From Sipunculus nudus (taxonomy: Eukaryota > Annelida > Sipuncula > Golfingiida > Sipunculidae), in the NCBI GenBank assembly GCA_026874595.1, contig CM049311.1, positions 56,876,453 to 56,940,452 of the forward strand: 64,000 nucleotides of DNA, written 5' to 3'. Positions 26,201 through 35,074 of the stretch are shown one piece after another. The notes under the pieces are model-generated. The model did not search any database and was not told the DNA's origin. It saw nothing but the letters and a program-made list of their open reading frames with translations. The first letter of the stretch is position 1; each line of letters starts with the position of its first letter. The position numbers were made by a program, and so were the translations under genes.

Positions 26201-26429
26201 ACCTAACCTTATTTAATTCCTCGCAGGAATCAACTGAGGTTTTTACCCCGCAAGCTACGGATTCTTTTTTGGATTCAGACGGCACTTGGGCCTCCGTAGC
26301 ACCAAACTCTTTACTAGAGCCAATAAAGGAGTTGTACCCCTTATTTACATGTAAAGAGCCTGGCTCTGGTACTATGCTATGCATAGATTTTGAAACAAAA
26401 CCAGAAGGTTTGCTATTTGGTCTATTCGC
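23283..26429 (-). pseudogene. pol: pol of the Gmr1-like element: IN - RT - RNase H, interrupted
   Basis: In coding order: an acidic, Ser-rich linker with repeated DSCEE-like phrases; an HHCC integrase zinc-binding domain (HEAPLSGH..., then CKSCHTC, about 25730-25850); an integrase core with the first Asp in VDCIGPL, the second in SDQGSNF and the Glu in GALERFH, the last two 35 residues apart (D35E); an integrase C-terminal part to about 24725; then RT from about 24640, with DNDFIEP, SPCILVPKPDG and catalytic YIDD (24070-24081); then RNase H with VDASDTAAGAVL and YSTTEKECLALILAL; ending at a TGA at 23283-23285. Breaks I can see are an in-frame stop just before the integrase zinc domain (near 25874), a frameshift after CHTCQMAPKA (near 25680), a frameshift near 25500, stops near 24127 and 23977 in RT, and frameshifts in RNase H near 23650 and 23410. 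No DTG/DSG protease motif is visible upstream of integrase. IN and RT are joined by a short linker, so the order is not an assembly break. Confidence 0.88.
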
Positions 26430-27633
26430 AAATTTCCAGCAGTCAGATATTAGATGACCTTCCTTCTTGCTGTAATTAAAGATTATCTTTGAAAATGACT
26501 GGTCTTTGTTGGACTTAGACACAGTGGACGTGGTCCGAGGTGCAGCTATGGGCTTTGTTGAACTATCAGCTAGAACTACTTGTATTGGGTGACTGCGCTT
26601 TAAACTTCTTTTGACCATACTGATTTACATTCTTGTTTGTGAATGACTGGTTTGATTTGCTAGTAAAGGACATTTTGTGTGTCAATGAATAATCATCAGC
26701 TAATTGAGCAGCAATGTCAAGTGTTTCAGGACTTTTCTCATCGAGAAAAGTTTTAACATCAGCGTCAATGCAGCGCTTAAATTCTTCAAGCAAAATCAAC
26801 TGGCGCAAATCGTCATAATCTTTCATTCCATTTTTAGAACTATACCAGCGATCAAACAACTGCTCTATTTTCCTAGCAAATTCGACGTAGGTCTGTTCTT
26901 TGCGCTTTTCCCAATTTCTAAATTTCTGGCGGTAAGCCTCTGGAACTAACTCATAACCTTTTAGGATTAACCGTTTTACCAGGTCATAGTCAGCAGCAGC
27001 TTCTACTGAAAGCTCTGTATAAATTTCTCTGGCCTTGCCAGTCAATACACTTTGTAACAGCATAGTCCAATTTTCCTTAGACCATTTAAAATTTTCAGCT
27101 ACCTTCTCAAAGTGTAAGAAATATTAATCAACCTTTTTTTCTTGAAAAGGTGGGACAGTTTAGTAAAATCAAAACTGTGAGTTGGGGCAGCACTTAGACT
27201 ACGTTTTACTGTAAGTCTTTCTAACTCCAGTCGTTTTAAGTCAATTTCTTTTTCTTTTTCTAGTCTGTCTCTTTCTATTTCTTTTTCTAGTCTTTCTCTT
27301 TCTAACCTTTCATGTTCTTCCCTCTCTTCTCTCTGTTTTTCTTTTTCTAATTCTAACTGTTTTAATACTAGCTCATGTTGCATTTCTTACTTCTTTAATT
27401 CCAATTGCATGGCAAGACTATCATTTTTTGATGTTTCAACTTCAGTCTCTTCAATTAAACCTTTGCTAATAAGATCTTGCATGATTTAAGCAATGATATC
27501 AGGCTTTCTCAAAGCTTTTTTTCACACTTAGCCCCAAGCGTTGTCCCAAACGCAACAACTGTTCTTTTGACAACTGTTCAAGTTGATCAGGGTCGGGATC
27601 GTCAACAAATGTCTCAGGTTTGAAATCTGCCAT
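26430..27633 (-). pseudogene. gag: gag of the Gmr1-like element, interrupted
   Basis: Translation would start at 27633 (MADFKPETF...), followed by a strongly charged coiled-coil segment of E/R/K/L (27380-27200) and a capsid domain at about 27090-26640, with LLQSVLTGKAREIY, YRQKFRNWEK, FDRW and LRQLILLEEF. This helical pattern is like the capsid part from which vertebrate SCAN domains are thought to derive. A knuckle-like FNYSKKEGHLISDC near 26430-26480 keeps the His and last Cys, but the first two Cys positions are Phe/Asn and Ser, so zinc binding is probably lost. Frameshifts occur near 27500 and 27130, and again near 26600. Confidence 0.82.
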
Positions 27634-27783
27634 GTTAAGATGTCAAAACAATAGCAAAAAAAAACAAAACACTGTGATAAATCCTGTAAACAATGCACTG
27701 TAAACAATATGTAATCTTGTAAACAATGTGTGATAAAACAATGTGTCCAGGTCAAGGCCTAATAAATTTGAAAACTATTAAGC

Positions 27784-27802
27784 ATCCCGACGAGAGCCCC
27801 CA
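27784..27802 (-). other. Primer-binding site (tRNA-Pro-like)
   Basis: Six nt inside the 5' LTR, the minus strand reads TGGGGGCTCTCGTCGGGAT. This is complementary to a tRNA 3' end ending in CCA and resembles the tRNA-Pro primer site of other retroelements with a few indels. The exact tRNA needs a comparison with the host tRNA set. Confidence 0.65.
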
Positions 27803-27808
27803 ATTTTA

Positions 27809-28373
27809 TGTTACGAAACCTAATATAAACAGATCACGTATGCGTGATGAACACAAATCCTGTAACGGAGATAAAAAAAAACCAGATTCTGCAATACTAG
27901 GCAGCGTGAAATGTCTAGGGGAATGAAGTCAGTGTTTTTTTTTGTTAACAAATAACTATAATTTATTCTTAAAACAACCCTAACAATACAATACACTAAA
28001 TCAATACAATTATCCAGTAAAACAGCGGTATAGCAACAAGTCAATACAATCACATAGAAAATAATGTGCACAGTACCTGGATACCAGCACCGACACAACG
28101 ATAAGTCCTTTAAATGTAAAATCTCGGAGAATGACAGTCCAGTGAAAAGTTCTTGCAACAACCCAGAAAGTAAACTGAAGTCCAAATGCATAAAATCCAG
28201 GAGAAAGTCTTTGAAAATCTATAATTGCCGCATTAGTCGGATAAGGTCCTAGAATCTGACACACGCTTATGCGTCCGCTGGAATCTTCTCTGCTCTCTGC
28301 CCCCCTCCCCCCCCCCCCCACTCCACAACAGGAGTTACGCTCGCGTCACACAATAGAAAGAGCACCTGTAACA
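27809..28373 (-). repeat. 5' LTR of the Gmr1-like element (565 bp, internally deleted)
   Basis: This LTR matches 22392-23196 but lacks about 240 bp. The break falls right after the C-rich tract (28301-28319), where the sequence jumps to 'ccacaacaggagt', suggesting a deletion anchored in the C run. Small substitutions and indels elsewhere show independent decay since insertion. Confidence 0.85.
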
Positions 28374-28399
28374 ATGGAATAAATGTACACACACACATA

Positions 28400-28454
<55 letters not shown>

Positions 28455-31400
28455 TTGAGGTCCTTGAAATTTAGTTTGCTATATATTTATTCATCGATAT
28501 TCTAGCTATTTTAATTATACCAATTCACCAGGTATACTGATTTGTGTGAAATCGCCTTATGAAATTCAATCATTGGAAGATCCAAATTATTGCTGGTTGC
28601 ATGAGAAATCCAAATCATTGTGTGGTGATTGTATTCCCTCGTCGGTAAATATTAATAAAATCAATGAAAACTTTTTTCTTTTATAATCAAAATATAATAT
28701 CACAATGGATTCAAAGCCAAAATTATATTATTATATTGAAATTTTGAAAAATGCGGACGAGTCCCATTCATTTTATTAAAGAAGGGCATGTCATATTTTA
28801 CGCAAGTTGAGACGCAGCTGCGTGGGCTTGTTCTCATCATATTTTTATTAGCCTCGGGAGACTGGAATCAATATCAAGAATAATGTCTAGTAAAGAAAGG
28901 AGCCCAAAAGTTGCTACTTTTTATATCGCTGAAGCAGGTCAGTTTTCCGACTGCATCTTTACATCTATATGAAAGAAACTGGTGGAATAAAGCTGTTCCT
29001 TTATAAACGCAATGAAGCATACTTGTGTATATATAATATACTATAATATAATATATTATATTATGTATAGTCCTATATATATATATATTCATTTGTGTGC
29101 ATGTTGAAAAAAAAGACCTTGGTTGATAGATGGAAGTGTGCTCAAACGCACCTCCCCGTGCCAAGACCACGCTTACTTACACGATTTCCTCATTCCGAAT
29201 TAGTGACGCATGACGTATACCGTTATAAGTTCACTTGATTATTGGTAAGGTATAAACTGCTGCGGTAACTGCACGCATTGTCCGTATATTTTACATACTT
29301 TTACATTCTATACCGAAACCTGACGAATCTTGCGCCCCATAAACTTTTGTTCTCTATACAATCATACAATTAACGTGCAATGTGTGTCTAAATCGTCTGT
29401 CGCTATACATAATTTGAAAACCGACCCTGTTTTTAAATATTTCAAGGACTAAATTTATATTTTATATCTCTCGTGTAATATCATACCTACACTCCCGAGA
29501 AAAAGTGTAATACTATAAAGACTTTGTTTCTTCAGTGATGTATAGTCGAGTCCCGAGTCCAGGCCACTCTCGAGTCTCGAGTCAGGTCCACCTTCGAACC
29601 AGAGTCGATTGGAACTGGAGTCCGAGTCTAATACAAATCTCATATTAAAGAAATTGAAAATCTGAGATTACCCACGTATTTTTATGTAAGCTTACACGTC
29701 CTTCTGATTTGAATGTTTATTTATAGTTACTTTTCGATGAGCCAAAGCTTGGTATGAATAATCTTTTTTTGTGATAAAACCATATTTACAGTTCACACAT
29801 GTGCATATAGAATACTATATTAAATTACTGTATACAGTGTGACAGCTATATTTATGCAAATATTGCTGGACTCAGGATGGATTCGGGTTAATTTTTCCAG
29901 TCATTACCTTCTAGTGCAAGTCCAAGTCCACGACCCTCGGGTCAAGTCCGAGTCCCTAAAAATGTGGATTCGACTTCTATATTCACTACAGTAAAGGATG
30001 TGTGTGTTGGGAAGGGGGGGGGGGGGGTTGTGTTTGGCACACCTGTTTACAAATTAAACTTCAATATTCCAATAACATATAATATTAAAAAAAGAAACTA
30101 TTCCCACCGTATAAGAAAACTAAGTTATGATAAACAATGTAACTCCATAATCATTTGTGTGGAATGCATGTTTAATTACCCATGACAAACTATATAACAA
30201 ATTAAGAAATAATCTTCCTCTATCTAAAACTAAATACAAAATAAGTAATACAATAATGAAATGATACAAGTATAACCTGTATTTTTCATGATGTTAAAAT
30301 TACTTTCATACTATGATTTTCACCAGCAGATATTTGATGCCCTGAGTCATCAATGATGCATTCGAAATCTGACCGGAGCCCTACGGCTACGCCTCTGCAT
30401 CTGAGTGCATTATCGTCATCGGTAGCGACAGCCTGGCACCCCGAACGGCGATTTCAGATGAAAAGTTTATTTCAGAAGCCTGAGCAACATGTTGTCTTGG
30501 CTATGTCATCGGGACCTTTAGACCAGCCATTCCACAAAGTCATGCATGATGTTTTGTTCTCACGCTGCAAAATATAGATATACCGATTATTGGACCCGTT
30601 ACTATTTCAAATCATTATACATTGGTGAAGGGGCTGGCAGGGCTCTAATTTAGAACTGGGGTCAACTGTCCGCTCGGCCCCATCCATACTTTACTTGTAC
30701 TTTGTTCACATCTAGAATTTTATAGAGTAGATAAGATTTCTTCAGATTATAAGATAAGATTAACCTTTGGCTGAATCTTGATCACGATCCACTTTCAGAA
30801 AACTCTCCGGTTTTACATCACACATACATCTTTCCACAGTTACATGTTACACAGTCACAGTTGTTATTTGTATTTATGCCCACTTGCTTTAAAGGACTTT
30901 TTGTACACTATCAGGCATAACGTTTATTAAAATTGCACATGTATTAGTGTAACACACAATTAGTACCACACCGCTACGGATTTGTTTCATTGCAAGTCAT
31001 TTATGTTCACTTTGGTCACATGTCTTACCTTCGCAGTACTGTACTCTCTACACTCACTTATAATCACCCAACGTGTATGAGGAGTAAACTTGTTTTTATA
31101 TTTGAACAGGATAGCTATGTTACCAGTAACTAGCCTTGTCGAATTGTTTATCAAACACTTCAACATTATATATAGAAGCCACTTGTTTATACACCAATTA
31201 AATATTATAACTAAGCTACTGTTAACTGGAATCCTTAGTCCGTTTACCAAACGATTGCAGAAATACCTGACATGTTTTAGATACAGCTGTATCTATGTAC
31301 TAACAACTTATCGTTCCTGCGTTACAATATGTTACGGTTAACAATAAAGTTGACCTTTATATCAGGTAAATTGTATCGCTCCTGTAGGGGGCGATTACTC

Positions 31401-31468
31401 TTGTTTTCTTATTGATTTCCTTGACCATTTCGTAAAGGATACAACAATTATAGGACTACTCCTGTGCC
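28374..31468. other. Intergenic DNA, no supported gene
   Basis: It begins with the ATGG target duplication and an AT microsatellite (about 28388-28452). Two clusters of GAGTCC/GAGTCT-like hexamers occur at about 29543-29632 and 29905-29960. A 14-nt G run lies at 30014-30027. The plus-strand open stretch at 30353-30577 has no recognisable domain. The last few hundred bases precede the CARD-like gene and should hold its promoter, but I see no clear TATA element. Confidence 0.45.
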
Positions 31469-31790
31469 ATGCCTTCTAGAGGATCCCAGAATGCCCCGAA
31501 AGATGCTGAGAGGAAGGAAGATTACGTCATGCGCACGTGCCAGGAATACCTGGTGTTTACGTTTCAGTACGGGCAGGGTTTCGGAGAGCTGCTGCTGTCT
31601 CAGGGAGTGCTCACGGAGGACGACGTGGCGCAGATTGAACAGAAGAAAACCTGGCTTGATAAGAACCGTAACGTTATGGAGCTTCTGAGGAAGGCTGGCC
31701 CCCGAGCATACCGGGCCCTGAAGCAGTGGCTGGGCACCAATCAACGTTACATCTTGATCAAACTGCTTGGTACTGAACTCACGTGGGATG
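31469..31790 (+). CDS. CARD-like gene, exon 1
   Basis: It starts at the first ATG (MPSRGSQ) and ends GGGATG/GTAAGT, phase 1. It encodes the CARD-like domain. Confidence 0.8.
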
Positions 31791-32250
31791 GTAAGTTTAA
31801 TTTGTATAGGTAAATACGGTATAAAATATACCTTTTTCCTTACAGTCAAGTTGTTTCAAGGCGATCAAGATTTTTTTTCAGTCTTATAAACATATTTTTT
31901 AACCTCTCATAAAATGCTTAAAGGTATATTAAATTAAGCCGTATTAAAATCAAGTTAATCTCCCAAGTTACAAAAGAGTTAAGAAACTTGTGCATTTTCA
32001 TCAACGTTAAAAAATACTTTCATTCCATCCTGAGGAAGGCCTAAATTTCAACTGATATATGTATTTGTGTTGAGCAGCGTTAAAGGTGCTGAATCGTGAT
32101 TTTGAACCTGGTCCAGACAACAACTGGATCAGACGGGCAGATCTGTATCGAGAACTCAAACGCCAGGGTCTGGATGTTCCTCCAGGAGTCCTTGATGACT
32201 GCATCCAGCAGATATTCCCAGGGGCTTTAGTGTCATATGACAGGTACGTC

Positions 32251-32285
<35 letters not shown>

Positions 32286-34144
32286 CTTCTATTTATTCCA
32301 GGAATTGGTCCTGGATGCTGTTGATATACTTTGTCATATTCTTTCCAAATTTTGTAAAATATGATATAAAAATAATTCTATTTCACACGTGACCAGGAGA
32401 AATGTATCAAATGTAGCTATTCCCCAAGGTCAATAATTAATGTTTTGTCGATTTTAAATTGATTTTCTTTCATGTTGCAATTCTTTGGTCTTGTGTGATA
32501 AGCTACTCCATATTTTTCCCATAAGTGTTGTACTTTCTGACTACACTTGTCACAGTGGCGAAGGATTTCACATTAAGTTTCAATTTTTCCCTTCCATAGA
32601 ATATATGGTGCCCGCAGACGTCTACAGTATAGGCGAATAAACTGGAAATCCACGGAGCACCATGACAAATGTACTAGAAGTTACACATTCCCGATGTCCA
32701 ACGACCAACTAGTAACAAAACCGGCAGTGTCGGAAACCAGCAAGTCCATGACAGACGAGCTGGTGACCAAACCCTTGTCACCAACAACAAACCCTCAAAA
32801 GGACGTAGAGACCAGTATCCAGGAATTCAAGAGCTCTGAGGACATTAAGCAAGTGCCTCGTGCCAAGATACATACCGGTAACAGCACCACCATGAAACGT
32901 GCACCAGAAACTATGCCCGGAGTGAATGGAAGCCTGCTGGGCAACAACGGCAGGCGAAGACCTAGTATGTTTTGCTTACCTCTCGCTGTTGTTTTAATAT
33001 GATTGAATAATGGAGAATCATTGTGTCCTGCATAGGCGAATGTATATAAAAGGGTCCAATATGTTTTGACAAATGGTTCTCCCATTTCCGTTTTGAACAT
33101 GCGTGGTTTGCTCATTTACTAACCATGGGTGAATGCAATGTGCAAGTCTTCTATACTTTTTTAATAAAAATAGGGTATAAAGAATTAAAAGTGAGAAGAA
33201 TGACCATGCAGTGATTATTTCAAGGGTTCAGTTTGCAGCACTAATTCTGCAACAAGATTCTCTTGATTTGTTAAGAGTCGATAACCTCCTTACAATCCCT
33301 TCCAGAGTAAACAGCTGTAACTGTTACAAGAAAACAAATCCAACATTCACCTTTTCGTAAGCTTCTTTTCGTTAACCGCGGTGCCCTTCAATAACGTATT
33401 CTGGTTTCGGAACTCTATTATACCGACTGTCTGCAATTTGATAATTATTGTGGAGTGTGTAATTTTCGTATTCATGATGAATTTGAAGGAAGACGTTTCT
33501 AATTCATGTACTGTTTAGCCTTCTTTAGATATTATTCTTTCATATAATATTATCTGTTGTGACAATGTCGTATCATACCTCGGTGTTGATTTTCATTCGT
33601 GATTTTAATGATCATATTACAATTTTTGAATCACAAATTTACAATATGATATTTGCATTCTGCATGATTTCATTTGTAGATGATACATTTAGCAGTAAGT
33701 ATACAATTTAGACTAATTCTCCTTTGCCTCGCAGGTGACATCATTCTAAGAATACGTCCCCACTCGGTGGTGTTTAACCACGGTTTGGGACGACAGGTGG
33801 GGGAGCGAAGTGCCATCATGTGGTTTATCCAAGCCATCCATCAGAACCAGTACGGCGTGCTGGGTCGGCTCGGGAACGCCTTGAACCAACACTATGGCTG
33901 TATCCTGAGCCGCGTCAGCGCAGACCTCAAGACGATCTCTCTTCACTTGGTTCACTTATCTCCTAGGGAGTTCGACAGCATCCTTGCTAAGATGACCCAG
34001 CACCACAGACGGGGCTACCTCCACCACATCGTCCACGATTCACTCTTCTCTAACCGGGCCATGGTCAGCGACTTGTTGAGACGTCGGGTTACCAGACTTA
34101 CTCTAGAGATAGGCGTTTGGGCCGACTACAGTATTGCTTGGTGA
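31469..34144 (+). CDS. CARD-like protein with unrecognised C-terminal domain, complete four-exon gene
   Basis: Coding exons are 31469-31790, 32078-32243, 32600-32964 and 33735-34144, with junction phases 1, 2 and 1, all GT-AG, giving 1263 nt (420 aa). Residues about 20-100 look like a CARD: a six-helix-type pattern with LLLSQGVLTEDDVAQIE, then LLRKAGPRAYRALKQWL. CARDs pair with other CARDs to build apoptosis or innate-immune signalling complexes. Residues about 120-178 (RADLYRELKRQGLDVPPG, IFPGALVSYDR, GARRRLQYRRINW) form a second compact, Arg-rich domain. Its 'LY..L......FPG....R..G.R....Y' spacing recalls winged-helix domains such as RFX, but this is only a resemblance. Residues about 190-283 are a Ser/Thr/Lys-rich linker, probably disordered. 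The last 136 residues (exon 4) are well-formed, helical-looking and His/Arg-rich, and match no family I recognise. There is no caspase, death or NACHT motif. Confidence 0.8.
32078..32243 (+). CDS. CARD-like gene, exon 2
   Basis: It is bounded by TTGAGCAG/CG and GACAG/GTACGT and ends in phase 2. It encodes most of the second domain. A GA microsatellite (about 32251-32285) begins just 8 nt inside the following intron. Confidence 0.8.
32600..32964 (+). CDS. CARD-like gene, exon 3
   Basis: It is bounded by CTTCCATAG/AA and CCTA/GTATGT, phase 2 in and phase 1 out. It finishes the Arg-rich second domain and encodes the Ser/Thr/Lys-rich linker. Confidence 0.8.
33735..34144 (+). CDS. CARD-like gene, exon 4 (terminal)
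   Basis: It starts after TGCCTCGCAG and runs from DIILRIRPHS to ...WADYSIAW and a TGA. It encodes the unrecognised C-terminal domain. Its base composition is less AT-rich than its surroundings, as expected for coding sequence. Confidence 0.8.
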
Positions 34145-35074
34145 ACATTAGCAGCTATAAAACCCTCCACCGGGAAATCCCCTTGTATATTAATCTTAGA
34201 TTTATATCGCTGATATCCCTCTTTAATCGTAATTATATATATTCTCTGTACACAAATTTATGAGGTCACTTACAGTACCATATATGAACTAGTATCAGAC
34301 ATGAACATTAAGAGAGGTGATATTTCAATCACAAGATGATTAACATTTTGCGTTTCACCTAAACTTAATGTAAAAGGCGAAAAGTTGAAATTGTTAGGCA
34401 AAGAGTTTGTTCTCTGGGAGACATGTATTTGAAACTAACCATAAAGAAGAGTAACTACAGAAGGCTTCACCAGTCTTGTACCGAACTGGTTTTGTGGAAT
34501 ATTTGTTATTGTTATAAAAAATACTTTTTTTTCTGGGTCTTAACTGTGATATAGTTAATTTATGTCTTTAAAGTTCAATAAAATTTTAAAAATACATTAT
34601 AACCCGTGAACTGACCGCTGAAAAATCTTGTCGAAATGTGCATTTTTTTGGTCATGAATAGAGAGATGAGCTGGCGATTTGGAATCGGGAGAGTTCGTCT
34701 GCTTTGTCTTATTTCTACGAAATATATCAGGTGACGAAGGTGCTGATGTTGAATATATTGTATTTGCTAGACGAAAATATGAAAAAAAAGAGACTTAAAT
34801 ATGTTTTCACTGTGGCCCATGGGCCATGACTCTACGCTTTATTTGACACAAAACTAAATGCATAGCACTAAATGTAGGTTACAATGGACTAATTTTGGGT
34901 TTAGTTTGAATTTCGGAGAAATATGGTTAGTGCCTATATAACTTATCTCATGCTGTACCCTTGGTCAAATTGACAACTATTGGCTGGGGTGACCAAGGGG
35001 GACTTACCTTCACTTTGAGCAAAGTTAGTTGTGTCCGAGCATGGTAGTCGGTAATTAACATTAAAATATCAAAA
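34145..35074. other. 3' UTR of the CARD-like gene and spacer
   Basis: Apart from the AATAAA at 34577 I see no gene or clear repeat before the start of element E1. Confidence 0.5.
34577..34582 (+). promoter_or_regulatory. Poly(A) signal of the CARD-like gene
   Basis: AATAAA lies 433 nt after the stop in AT-rich sequence, with no competing signal nearer than this that I noticed. Confidence 0.55.

Larger units (their letters stand above)
22392..28373 (-). mobile_element. Gmr1-like LTR retrotransposon (Ty3/gypsy-type proteins, IN before RT), degenerate
   Basis: The element is 5982 bp, bounded by LTRs that begin TGTTAC and end GTAACA. It is flanked by the 4-bp direct repeat ATGG (22388-22391 and 28374-28377). 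Reading the minus strand, the order is 5' LTR, primer-binding site, gag, integrase, reverse transcriptase, RNase H, polypurine tract, 3' LTR. Ty3/gypsy elements normally carry integrase last. Integrase ahead of a gypsy-type RT is the arrangement described for Gmr1-type elements. Several stops and frameshifts interrupt gag and pol, the gag zinc knuckle has lost two Cys, and I find no aspartic-protease motif between gag and integrase, so this copy cannot be autonomous. The two LTRs are still highly similar outside one deletion, suggesting insertion is not ancient. Confidence 0.88.

Noticed and set aside
30353-30577. 74-residue plus-strand frame upstream of the CARD-like gene, considered as an upstream exon
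   Set aside because: The frame closes before any clear donor and shows no domain. The CARD-like gene already has a plausible start at 31469.
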